From NCBI GenBank assembly GCA_943331195.2, contig CALQKQ020000106.1:1-9681 (forward strand): a stretch of 9,681 nt of DNA. Reading direction: 5' to 3'. A program made the position numbers and the translations under genes. Origin of the DNA: Akkermansia muciniphila. Its GTDB lineage: Bacteria > Verrucomicrobiota > Verrucomicrobiia > Verrucomicrobiales > V1-33. Shown in pieces: positions 1 to 7,626 of the stretch (position 1 is its first letter; each line of letters begins with the position of its first letter). The notes beneath the pieces were generated by a model that saw only the letters and a program-made list of their open reading frames with translations, was not told the origin of the DNA and did not search any database.

Positions 1-204
1 ATCGATATTAACCCTGATTCAAAGGCTCCCCAAAGTGCGGCTTTTCGATGTGGATCTGCATCCCATGGAATTCAAAGTCAGGGTGTTCGAGGCCGAGATT
101 AACGAAATTCGCGCAGCCCACCGAGTCAGGGAGCAAAGCAGTTTTCGATTCCGTGGCCGAACGGGCTAAAACGAAATTCTTGGGTCAAGAAAAAAATCCA
201 TTCC
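1..204. other. Left-edge region with two opposed short open frames, no identified gene
   Basis: No gene can be named here. On the + strand a frame is open from base 2 to a TAA at 167-169 (55 codons) and could be the C-terminal tail of a gene entering from the left; it would end 35 bases before the kinase start. On the - strand a frame is open from 184 down to a TAA at 8-10 (58 codons), reading through segments such as VGCANFVNLGLEHPDFEFHG, which looks protein-like but has no ATG near its beginning. Third-position GC is about 60% in both frames, so composition does not choose between them. The region may also be a non-coding intergenic repeat. No convincing -35/-10 promoter pair was seen. Confidence 0.3.
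177..191. promoter_or_regulatory. Short palindrome upstream of the kinase-like gene
   Basis: TTCTTG-GGT-CAAGAA is a perfect 6-base inverted repeat around a 3-base centre, followed on the + strand by a run of A. It ends 13 bases before the ATG at 205. It could be a small operator or a hairpin near the ribosome-binding region. With only 6 base pairs it could also be chance. No Shine-Dalgarno stronger than the purine run AAGAAAAAAA at 187-196 is visible before this start. Confidence 0.25.
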
Positions 205-1161
205 ATGGCAACCCCTAGCACTCCTAGCCCTGCGTCCCCGGGCGGCGCATACCCCGAGGGGTTTACGCAAGGGCAGCGCGTAGCCCGAGAGGAGTTCTCC
301 TCCTTGACCCTCCAAGCCCTTGAGCTAAGGTTCAAGGGTTACTATGCCGCACACCCCATCGAAGCCGCTCTTCTCCATCATCGTGCCTCAGCCGAAGTCT
401 CCGGTGAGGAAAGCGACGGTGGCGTCCGTTTCCGGGAGGCCGAAAGTCACTACCGCGCAGGCGCTCAAGGGCTACGATTATCTGAAATCCCACAGCTCCC
501 GGGGAACCTCCGGCAGCTAAGTCGGCTCGCAGTGGTGGACCGCGCGGGTCGCAAGTCCCTCCGGCAATGGGCTGAGAGCACCGGATTTCTTTACGAAGAT
601 AATCAGTTCCGCAGGCACTGGGAGGAGCAGGGTAAACGGGGCGGCGTGGAGCATCATGTTTTCCACCATCAGGAAACGGGAAGATGGTTTAAGCGCCTTT
701 ACCATGGAGTGCACCACTCCACTTTGGGCGACTACATCGCCCGGATGCGGCTGCACGCGGTGTTGTTTCCAGAAACGGCCTACCGGCTGGAAGGATTCAC
801 CATCAATGCCAAAAGCAAGGAGTTGGCCCCAGTGGTCTCCCAACCCCACATCGAGGTGGATACGGACCGCCCCTTGGTCTCCAAGGCCGAGACGGATGAT
901 CTCATGGCGGGAATGGGCTTCGCCCCCGTGCAACTGATGCATGAAGGTCGGCCGGACGACGGTTATTTCGCCTACCTTCACCCACTTACCGGTATTCTCG
1001 TTCACGATCTGCACGATGAAAATGTTGTACGGATGCCCGGCACGCACGATTTGGCAGTTATCGACCCCTGTATTTCCCTGGCCCGCCGAGGCACCTGGGC
1101 GGCGATCAAACTGGCCGAAATCGGCCATCCCCCCCCTCCCGATGATCTGCCGCCTGCCTGA
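205..1161 (+). CDS. Polyvalent-type protein-kinase-fold protein
   Basis: A 318-residue protein whose C-terminal two thirds resemble the serine/threonine/tyrosine-kinase-like domain described in polyvalent proteins of phages and conjugative elements. Visible motifs in order: a glycine-rich-loop equivalent GGVEHHVF (146-153); a candidate ATP-binding lysine in WFKRL (K163); a helix followed by FPETAYRLEGF; the hinge-like QPHIE (213-217); the catalytic loop HDLHDEN with D268 and N273 spaced as in HRDxxxxN; and a DFG-equivalent aspartate in VIDP (D287). All key residues are present, so it is probably active; the substrate is unknown. Residues 1 to about 110 match nothing I recognise. No signal peptide or membrane segment is seen. 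ATG 205 is the first standard start after an in-frame TAA at 100-102. It lies on the same strand as drmA with a 51-base gap, so co-transcription is likely. The exact C-terminus depends on the C8 tract at 1129-1136. It is not a named DISARM component. Confidence 0.75.
   Translation: MATPSTPSPASPGGAYPEGFTQGQRVAREEFSSLTLQALELRFKGYYAAHPIEAALLHHRASAEVSGEESDGGVRFREAESHYRAGAQGLRLSEIPQLPGNLRQLSRLAVVDRAGRKSLRQWAESTGFLYEDNQFRRHWEEQGKRGGVEHHVFHHQETGRWFKRLYHGVHHSTLGDYIARMRLHAVLFPETAYRLEGFTINAKSKELAPVVSQPHIEVDTDRPLVSKAETDDLMAGMGFAPVQLMHEGRPDDGYFAYLHPLTGILVHDLHDENVVRMPGTHDLAVIDPCISLARRGTWAAIKLAEIGHPPPPDDLPPA
1129..1136 (+). repeat. C8 homopolymer controlling the end of the kinase-like gene
   Basis: Eight consecutive C lie in the last codons of the kinase-like gene, encoding its proline run. 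As given, the frame ends at TGA 1159-1161, leaving 51 bases before drmA. If one C were missing, or the ribosome slipped by +1, the frame would continue to TGA 1214-1216, giving 336 residues. Its stop would then overlap the drmA start as ATGA, the same junction as drmA-drmB. This may be a sequencing or assembly indel, a phase-variable tract or chance. Confidence 0.5.
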
Positions 1162-1212
1162 TGCTTACACCCCGGCTCTCGCTGCCAGATCCAGACACTT
1201 GCCTACTTTCCC

Positions 1213-4200
1213 ATGACCTCCCAACAAATCCGCGAAAAACTAGTGGAGACGGTGCGCCTCGATTTGATCGGCCCGTCTAACGACCACGCCCTGGCGCGCG
1301 AGATGCTGCCGCAGTCTCCGCAGCGCTGGTATTTGAATGGGTATTTGGTGCCGCAGGCGGCGCCGGAGGGTCTGCGCCGGACCAAGGACGAGGAGATGCC
1401 GACGCCAGAGGCGGGCACGGTGGCGGGCGACGACAACGACGCGGCCGAGCCCCCCGGACAGGCCAGCTATCTGCCCTCATCGATGGGCCTCAGCGTGCTC
1501 CTGGGACCCGCCACCAGCGAAATCACTGCGGTGCTCCGCTGGGGCGACTATCAGGGCGAAAATGAAGGCGAGGAGGACAAGGAGATCGATGCCGAGGCGG
1601 TGGACCAGGCCTTTGAAGCGGAAATGGCCAAGGCAGAAGACGAGCTCCCCACCGACGGGGAACCGGTGGGCCGAATGGAGGACGCCAGCCTGCTCCACCC
1701 GCCGCCCGCGAAAAAAGCCCGGCGCGGCTACCGCAGGGAATCGCGCGAGGAATCCCTGCGGATTTCCTTGGATGCGGCCGACGGCAGCAAGGAGCTAGAT
1801 TTGCCCAACGGGCGGCATCTGAAGCTCGTCGCTTCCTGGCGGGCCATGCCGCACCTCGCCGCGGCGGGCGTGCCCCCCGGCACCAAGACGGTTTCGGTTT
1901 TCGTGGTCAACGACCGCCTTGTGCCGGGACAACACCTGGGATTTGCCAGCATCATTTTCCAAGTCGAACTGGAGCTGCAATGCGCCGAGGGCTTTTTCGG
2001 TCGGCCCGATCTCCGCGGAGCGGCCTCCCAGGAGGAAATGGAATCCGATGAGCGGATCGCCGACCTGCACTACCGCGATGTGTTGGAGTACGCCGTGGGA
2101 CACGGCATTTCCGTGGCCGCGGCAGAAGCGCCGGGCGGCACCTGCCTGCGGGTGAAGACCAGTTGGATTCCCAGCGCGGAAGTGCCCCGGGTCGACCATG
2201 CGGGCCGCGGCGTCATCGGGGAAGTGGAGCTGGCCATGGAGCGCCTCGGTGGCTTGGCCAACGCCGCCGAAGCCGCCGCCGCCCTCGGCCCGCTGGTGGC
2301 TTCCTATCGGGGGTGGATTGAGCAGCAGAGTGCGGCCGGAAAAAGCGCGGAGCTTTCCGAGCGGCAGCAGCAGACTGCGGCGGACTTGATCGTCGGCGCT
2401 AAGGCGGCCGCGGACCGGATTGAGGAGGGAATCCAACTGCTGGCGGATCCGCTGTGCCTGGAGGCGTTCCGCATCGCCAACCGGGCCATGGACCGCTCCG
2501 CCCGCCAGCGCTTTTCCGTGCAGCAAGGCAAGAAGCCTAACGAGGTGGAGGCCCCCCAATGGCGCGCCTTCCAGCTCGCCTTCATCCTGATGAACTTGCC
2601 AGGCATTTTCGACCCCGCGCATCCGAGTCGGCGCGTCGTAGACCTGCTCTTTTTCCCCACGGGCGGCGGCAAGACGGAAGCCTATCTGGGGCTGGCGGCA
2701 TTCACCCTAGCGGTGCGGCGGCTGCAAAACCCGGGCATTTCCTCCGCCGGGGTGTCCATCATCATGCGCTATACCCTGCGCCTCCTCACCTTGGACCAGC
2801 TAGGGCGGGCCGCGGCCCTGATGTGCGCCTTGGAGCTAGAGCGCGCCAACAACCAGGCCCTCGGCGAATGGCCCTTTGAGATTGGGCTCTGGGTAGGATC
2901 GGCCGCCACCCCCAACCGCATGGGCAAGGCCAACGATACCAGCCCGGGCCGCGCCGACACCGCCTACGCCAAACTGCAAAGGTACCTGAACAAGCCGGAC
3001 CGGCATCCCGCGCCCATCCCCATGGAGGAATGCCCCTGGTGCGGCAGCCGCTTTGAGCCGGAATCCTTTCACGTGGTGCCCGCGGGATCCACCGAACCCC
3101 GCGACCTGCGGGTCTCGTGCAGCAACATGGATTGCGCCTTTTCTGCCGCCAACGGGGACGCCCGGCTCCCCATCGTGGGAGTCGATGAGCCGCTTTATCG
3201 GAGGCTCCCCTGCTTCTTGATCGCCACGGTCGACAAATTCGCCGCGCTGCCGTGGATCGGCCGCTCCGGCGGGTTGTTCGGCCGGGTCGAGCGCTACGAC
3301 CGCGAGGGGTTTTATGGCCCCTGCGACCCCGGAAAAGGCACCGCGCTGCCCGAGGGCCGCCTCCTCCCACCCGACCTCATCATCCAGGATGAACTGCACC
3401 TGATTTCCGGCCCCCTCGGGACCGTGGCCGGAGTTTACGAGATCGCCATCGAGGCGCTGTGCCGACGCGACCTGGGCCAGGGCAAAACCAAAGTGCCCAA
3501 GATCATCGCCTCCACCGCCACGGTGCGCCGCGCCGAAAAGCAAATTCGCGCCCTCTTCGGCCGCCAACAAACCGCCATTTTCCCCCCGCCAGGTCCCGAC
3601 CGGGATGACTCCTTCTTCGCCCACACCGTGCCCGCCACCGCGGCCGATCCCGGTCGACTCTACCTCGGCATCGCCGCTCAGGGGCGAAGCATGAAGGTGG
3701 TTCTCCTGCGGAGCGCGTTGGCCCTAGTGGCAGGCGCCCAACAACTGTATACCCAAGCCGGGGGCGCAGATGAAAAAAATCCCTGCGATCCCTACATGAC
3801 TTTGCTCGGCTATTTTAACAGCCTGCGCGAGTTGGGCGGAAGCCGACGCATCGTCGAGGATGAAATCTATCTCCAGGCCCAGTCCCGCTGGAAGCGGCAT
3901 CGCCGGGACCCGGTGGACAACCTCTTTTGCGACCGCCGGATCGACCGCCACCCGGTGGAGCTCACCTCCCGCGTTGGGACCGATGAGGTGGCCAAAGCCC
4001 GGCGGCGCTTGGCGGCAGGCTTCACGGAGAAAGATCGGGTGGATGTCGCCCTGGCAACCAACATGATTTCCGTGGGGCTCGATATCGTCCGGCTAGGACT
4101 AATGCTCGTCTTCGGCCAGCCCAAGACGTCGTCGGAATACATCCAGGCCACCAGCCGAGTAGGGCGTGACAAGACCAAACCCGGACTCATCGTAACTTTG

Positions 4201-4770
4201 CTCAATGCCCATAAACCGCGCGACCGATCCCACTACGAGCGCTTTAACATATACCACCGAACGTTTTACCGCAGCGTCGAAGCGACCAGCGTCACCCCAT
4301 TCTCGCCCCGCGCCCTCGACCGGGCTTTGGCCGGGGCCTTGGTGGGGCTGAGCCGCCACCTGGTGCCCGCCATGGAAGCCCCGTCCAAGGCTGGCAGCGT
4401 GCAAAGTCACCTGCCAGAGCTCCAGCAAGCGGTGCGCATTTTTTCCGAGCGGGCCAAAATCCACGACGTCGACAAGGCGCACTCCCAGGACGGCCAGGAT
4501 TTGGCCCATCACGTCGACGCCCTCGCCCAGGAACTCCTCGCCAAGTGGAGCAAAATCGCAGGAATGTGCCAGAACGAAGGCATCGGCCTCGCCTACCAAA
4601 AACACGAAGGCCCGCGGGACGGCGACGCCTTGATCCGAGACTTTCTCGACCTCGATCTCCTGACCAAACCCGAAGTCTACCGCAGTTTCCGGGCGAACCG
4701 CTCCATGCGCGACGTCGAACCCGGCATCGATATCCTGCCCAAAAAATCCTCCCGGGGAACCAACGCATGA
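1213..4770 (+). CDS. drmA: DISARM helicase DrmA
   Basis: A 1185-residue superfamily 2 helicase and the hallmark large subunit of DISARM. With DrmB it forms the complex that binds and acts on unmodified invading DNA. The N-terminus carries the family segment DLIGP...RWYLNGYLVP. Helicase motifs: Walker A PTGGGKT (482-488, K487), DExH box QDELH (D726-H729), motif III STAT (767-770), motif V ATNMISVGLDI (948-958) and motif VI QATSRVGR (978-985, arginine finger). Between motifs I and II is a likely zinc-binding insert with C607, C610, C636 and C641. Residues about 115-160 are strongly acidic and are followed by a basic KKARRGYRR stretch at 167-175, probably a flexible linker. ATG 1213 is favoured because the family N-terminal segment begins right after it; upstream the frame meets the kinase gene's TGA after 17 codons. 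No clear Shine-Dalgarno is visible. The stop TGA overlaps the drmB ATG, which suggests translational coupling. Confidence 0.94.
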   Translation: MTSQQIREKLVETVRLDLIGPSNDHALAREMLPQSPQRWYLNGYLVPQAAPEGLRRTKDEEMPTPEAGTVAGDDNDAAEPPGQASYLPSSMGLSVLLGPATSEITAVLRWGDYQGENEGEEDKEIDAEAVDQAFEAEMAKAEDELPTDGEPVGRMEDASLLHPPPAKKARRGYRRESREESLRISLDAADGSKELDLPNGRHLKLVASWRAMPHLAAAGVPPGTKTVSVFVVNDRLVPGQHLGFASIIFQVELELQCAEGFFGRPDLRGAASQEEMESDERIADLHYRDVLEYAVGHGISVAAAEAPGGTCLRVKTSWIPSAEVPRVDHAGRGVIGEVELAMERLGGLANAAEAAAALGPLVASYRGWIEQQSAAGKSAELSERQQQTAADLIVGAKAAADRIEEGIQLLADPLCLEAFRIANRAMDRSARQRFSVQQGKKPNEVEAPQWRAFQLAFILMNLPGIFDPAHPSRRVVDLLFFPTGGGKTEAYLGLAAFTLAVRRLQNPGISSAGVSIIMRYTLRLLTLDQLGRAAALMCALELERANNQALGEWPFEIGLWVGSAATPNRMGKANDTSPGRADTAYAKLQRYLNKPDRHPAPIPMEECPWCGSRFEPESFHVVPAGSTEPRDLRVSCSNMDCAFSAANGDARLPIVGVDEPLYRRLPCFLIATVDKFAALPWIGRSGGLFGRVERYDREGFYGPCDPGKGTALPEGRLLPPDLIIQDELHLISGPLGTVAGVYEIAIEALCRRDLGQGKTKVPKIIASTATVRRAEKQIRALFGRQQTAIFPPPGPDRDDSFFAHTVPATAADPGRLYLGIAAQGRSMKVVLLRSALALVAGAQQLYTQAGGADEKNPCDPYMTLLGYFNSLRELGGSRRIVEDEIYLQAQSRWKRHRRDPVDNLFCDRRIDRHPVELTSRVGTDEVAKARRRLAAGFTEKDRVDVALATNMISVGLDIVRLGLMLVFGQPKTSSEYIQATSRVGRDKTKPGLIVTLLNAHKPRDRSHYERFNIYHRTFYRSVEATSVTPFSPRALDRALAGALVGLSRHLVPAMEAPSKAGSVQSHLPELQQAVRIFSERAKIHDVDKAHSQDGQDLAHHVDALAQELLAKWSKIAGMCQNEGIGLAYQKHEGPRDGDALIRDFLDLDLLTKPEVYRSFRANRSMRDVEPGIDILPKKSSRGTNA

Positions 4771-6602
4771 GCCGACAACAAATCCGATCCAATCAGCTGA
4801 TCACCACCTTTGGCCCCGGTGCCATGGTGGATCTTCCGGACAAATCTATCATTGTGGCCGGCCTCGACGAGTGGGCCTACGAAGGCCACAAGCATTGTCT
4901 GGTCGACGAACCCCGCCTGGCCGCCAAAATCGCCCGCCTCTTGCGGAAATCCTATCCTGGATTCCGCGGGCAGAGCATTGAGCTGCGCACCCCGCCGCCC
5001 GCGGGCGAGGCTATGTTCCAGCGCGGGCAAATAATGCCAGGGGTAACTGGTTTTATTTTCCCCCATTGGTTCATTTCCCAAAAGGTCGACATTTCTCCGG
5101 AAAAGAACCGCCGCCGCCAATTAGTTATTCAGCAACAACTGGAAGAAAGCGGTCGGTTCCGCATCAACGGTAAAGCCTTCCCAGTGGTGCCAGTGCGCTT
5201 CGTGCGCGCCTGCAAAAATGGCCACGTCGGGGACATCAAGTGGCGGGACTTTGCCCATCATGGGGCCACCAGCTGCCAGATGAATCTGTGGATGGAGGAG
5301 CGCGGATCGACGGGGGATTTGACTGACGTGTGGATCATTTGCGAATGCAGTGCGCGGCGCTGCCTGCGCGACGCCACCGAGCCCGGCAGCCTCGGCCAGT
5401 GCAATGGCAGCCGCCCCTGGCTGGACGATAGCGAGGGCTTTTGCAAGGAAGCCAATCGCCTCCTCATCCGCACCGCCAGCAACGCCTATTTCCCCCAGAC
5501 GCTCCCCGTCATTTCCATTCCCAATGCCATGACCAAAGTGGAGACCGCCGTGCTGGGCCTCTGGGATTCCCATTTGTGCAATATTGATAGCATCGAGAAG
5601 CTGAAGATGTTCAAAATGGGCATCCCTGAGCTAACGGAAAAACTGGGTCCGTTTAGCGACGAGACCATCTACGAGGTGATGCAGGCGATCCTCAGCGGGA
5701 AGGAAACCAGCTCCCTCGCCCGCCCGGTCAAGGAAGTCGAATTCGACGCCTTGAGCAGTGCGGAAGCAGAGCAACTCACCGATGAACCCCACGGCGACTT
5801 TTTTGTGCGGAGGCTCGATGGGGCCAGGTGGCAACATCCAAGGCTGGAGGCCCTGGAGCGGGTGGTCCAGGTCCATCGCCTGCGGGAAGTGGTGGCCCTG
5901 ATGGGCTTTACCCGCTTTGAACCGGAATCGGCGGACGTCACTGGCGAACTGGACATGCAGGTCCAGCGCGCCCCCATCGTCGGCTACCCGCGGTGGATGC
6001 CGGTTTCCGAAAACCGCGGCGAGGGCATTTTCCTTCAATTCAGCGCCGCTCACATCGCCGCCTGGGCTCAATCGGACCCGGTGCTGCGCCGCGCCGCAGA
6101 GTTGGAGGCATCTTTGGAAAAGTGGCAAAAAGACCACCCCGGCAGCCCCATCGAATTCCCCGGCGTGGCCTACATCATGTTGCATTCCCTCTCTCACCTG
6201 CTCATCAGCGCCATCGCGTTGGATTGCGGGTATCCCCTGTCCTCCCTCCGGGAACGCATTTATGCACCCGATGGCAAGGGGGCCATGGAAGACCGCTATG
6301 GCATTTTGATCTTCACCGCCTCGTCAGGATCCGAGGGAACCTTGGGCGGGCTGGTGCACGCGGCCCGGGACCTCCAGAAGCACCTTTTCCGCGCGATCCA
6401 ATTGGGGACGCTGTGTTCGAATGATCCCGTTTGCTCCTCCGGCGTGGCGCGCCACGGGGGCATTGATCGCATTTCGGGCAGCGCCTGCCATGGCTGCCTC
6501 TATATTTCAGAAACGTCCTGCGAGCGCTTCAATCAATTCCTCGATCGATCGCTCGTGGTGCCGACCATCGAGCGCCGCGGGTGTCATTTCCTCACCACCT
6601 GA
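4767..6602 (+). CDS. drmB: DISARM protein DrmB (DUF1998)
   Basis: A 611-residue DUF1998 protein, the partner of DrmA in the DISARM core complex. The N-terminus RSNQLITTFGPGAMVDLPD is the family's opening signature. A central cysteine cluster (C149 in ACKNGH, then C192, C194, C199 and C212 before NGSRPWL) probably binds zinc. The DUF1998 region follows with LHSLSHLLISAIALDCGYPL starting at residue 472, then ILIFTASSGSEGTLGGL and a second cluster with C550, C556, C574, C577 and C585 (CHGC at 574-577). The open frame extends upstream to 4545, but that part is only drmA read in another frame. ATG 4767 is chosen because it overlaps the drmA stop as ATGA and the conserved N-terminus begins within a few residues. 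The protein looks complete, with no frameshift. It is expected to be cytoplasmic and made in fixed ratio with DrmA. Confidence 0.94.
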   Translation: MSRQQIRSNQLITTFGPGAMVDLPDKSIIVAGLDEWAYEGHKHCLVDEPRLAAKIARLLRKSYPGFRGQSIELRTPPPAGEAMFQRGQIMPGVTGFIFPHWFISQKVDISPEKNRRRQLVIQQQLEESGRFRINGKAFPVVPVRFVRACKNGHVGDIKWRDFAHHGATSCQMNLWMEERGSTGDLTDVWIICECSARRCLRDATEPGSLGQCNGSRPWLDDSEGFCKEANRLLIRTASNAYFPQTLPVISIPNAMTKVETAVLGLWDSHLCNIDSIEKLKMFKMGIPELTEKLGPFSDETIYEVMQAILSGKETSSLARPVKEVEFDALSSAEAEQLTDEPHGDFFVRRLDGARWQHPRLEALERVVQVHRLREVVALMGFTRFEPESADVTGELDMQVQRAPIVGYPRWMPVSENRGEGIFLQFSAAHIAAWAQSDPVLRRAAELEASLEKWQKDHPGSPIEFPGVAYIMLHSLSHLLISAIALDCGYPLSSLRERIYAPDGKGAMEDRYGILIFTASSGSEGTLGGLVHAARDLQKHLFRAIQLGTLCSNDPVCSSGVARHGGIDRISGSACHGCLYISETSCERFNQFLDRSLVVPTIERRGCHFLTT

Positions 6603-6607
6603 CTAGC

Positions 6608-7414
6608 ATGAAGGACGCCCCTGCCCTTGCGCTGCTGCTCGACTTGCCGACCTCCACCCTGCAGCAGCTCGCGGAGGATTTCCGGGTCGGCAGCCTGCGC
6701 CACGGGGTCTCTCCAGGGCTGCTCTCCCCCTGGGCCGGGCCGCTGGCGGCCGAATTGTCAGCCCTGTTCCGCGGCCTGCTCGAACAAGGCTGCCCAACCT
6801 CGGTTCTCGCCGCGCTGTGCGAGGGCATGCACGCCGCCAAAAGCAAAATGGAAAGCGCCGAAAATAACCTCTACTTGGCCCTCAGCGGCCCGGAAGTTCC
6901 CGGCATCCCCGTGGTGGACACCGGCACCGTGGTCCGTTCCCTCTTCGTCGAAGCCCAACGCGAAGTCCTCGTCACAAGTTATGTCTTCAGCAACGCTTTC
7001 GAATTACTCGAACCCCTCGCAGATCGCATGGCGGGCGATCCGGCCTTCCGGGTCCGCTTCGTCGTCGACCTCACGCACCAGCGGAAAGCCCCCGACGAAC
7101 CCCTCCCGGTCGTCGCTAACCGCTTCAAACAACACTTCCTCAAAAACCATTGGGCGGGGTCGGCGATCCCCGAGTTTTGGCACGATGACCGCAACTTCCA
7201 CGAAAGCGAACCCGCCAAACGCGGCATCATGCACGCCAAGGTCGTCGTCATCGATTCGGCAGCGGCCCTGGTCACCTCCGCCAATTTCACCGCAGCCGCC
7301 CACCACAGAAATATCGAAGCTGGAATCCTGATCCGCCACCTCACCCAGGTTCGGACGATCCGAAACTATTTCGATTCCCTCATCGCCACGAAACAACTGG
7401 TGCCCCTGCGCTGA
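6608..7414 (+). CDS. drmC: DISARM phospholipase D-like protein DrmC
   Basis: A 268-residue phospholipase D-superfamily protein following drmB, as in the drmABC triad. The diagnostic element is one HKD motif near the C-terminus, HAKVVVID (H209, K211, D216), followed by VTSANFT and NIEAGIL, where PLD nucleases carry their conserved Ser/Asn residues. The upstream half has the usual strand-helix pattern (VVDTGTVVRSLF, EVLVTSYVFSNA) but no second HKD, so an active site would need a dimer, as in single-motif PLD nucleases. In studied DISARM systems DrmC is a predicted nuclease whose contribution is small or unclear. ATG 6608 lies 5 bases after the drmB stop and is preferred; an in-frame GTG at 6581 inside drmB would add 9 residues. 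The gene ends with a double stop TGATAA. A weak inverted repeat AACTGG/CCAGTT (7395-7427) spans the end, but has no T-run to make it a terminator. Confidence 0.87.
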   Translation: MKDAPALALLLDLPTSTLQQLAEDFRVGSLRHGVSPGLLSPWAGPLAAELSALFRGLLEQGCPTSVLAALCEGMHAAKSKMESAENNLYLALSGPEVPGIPVVDTGTVVRSLFVEAQREVLVTSYVFSNAFELLEPLADRMAGDPAFRVRFVVDLTHQRKAPDEPLPVVANRFKQHFLKNHWAGSAIPEFWHDDRNFHESEPAKRGIMHAKVVVIDSAAALVTSANFTAAAHHRNIEAGILIRHLTQVRTIRNYFDSLIATKQLVPLR

Positions 7415-7440
7415 TAAATCGCCAGTTGAACACAAGACGG

Positions 7441-7599
7441 CATTGCCGACGCAGCGGTCCAACCGTCGTGGACGCGCTGGGGGCGAGCCAAGACCGCATA
7501 GTTGCCGAGGCCGACGGGTAAGACTTCGGCGTCGAGGACGTGCTCGACGAGGGCTTGGAGTTCGGGGGGATGGAAGTGTTGTAAGCCGCAGACGAGTGC
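7441..7599 (-). pseudogene. Coding-like remnant of an unidentified gene between drmC and the lectin gene
   Basis: In the 212-base gap between drmC and the convergent lectin-like gene, one - strand frame reads 53 codons that look like real protein: CGLQHFHPPELQALVEHVLD, then AEVLPVGLGNYAVLARPQRV and HDGW. Its codons mostly end in C or G, as in the genes nearby. The opposite strand of this segment gives an arginine-rich string, typical of the shadow of a real gene. There is no start codon at its beginning: an in-frame TGA sits just upstream at 7606-7608. Downstream the frame runs into the drmC 3' end and stops at 7366-7368. I read it as a truncated gene fragment left by insertion, deletion or recombination; I cannot name the parent family. 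The rest of the gap (7415-7440 and 7600-7626) shows no terminator or other feature. Confidence 0.4.
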
Positions 7600-7626
7600 C
7601 CTGGGTCAATTTCGTATCAACTTCAT

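Noticed and set aside
1161..1280. Small frame starting at an ATG that overlaps the kinase stop (TGATG) and running about 39 codons
   Set aside because: It runs into drmA in the wrong frame and its translation has no protein-like features; the overlap is probably chance.
1795..3624. Long open frames on the - strand opposite drmA, up to 275 residues
   Set aside because: They are antisense shadows of a high-GC gene whose + strand carries all helicase motifs in one uninterrupted frame.
4545..4766. Upstream extension of drmB giving a 685-residue protein
   Set aside because: The extra 74 residues are arginine- and proline-rich and are drmA read in another frame; the conserved DrmB N-terminus starts at ATG 4767, which overlaps the drmA stop.
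7395..7427. AACTGG/CCAGTT inverted repeat at the drmC end as a terminator
   Set aside because: The stem is only 6 pairs with a loop of over 20 bases and no following T-run.
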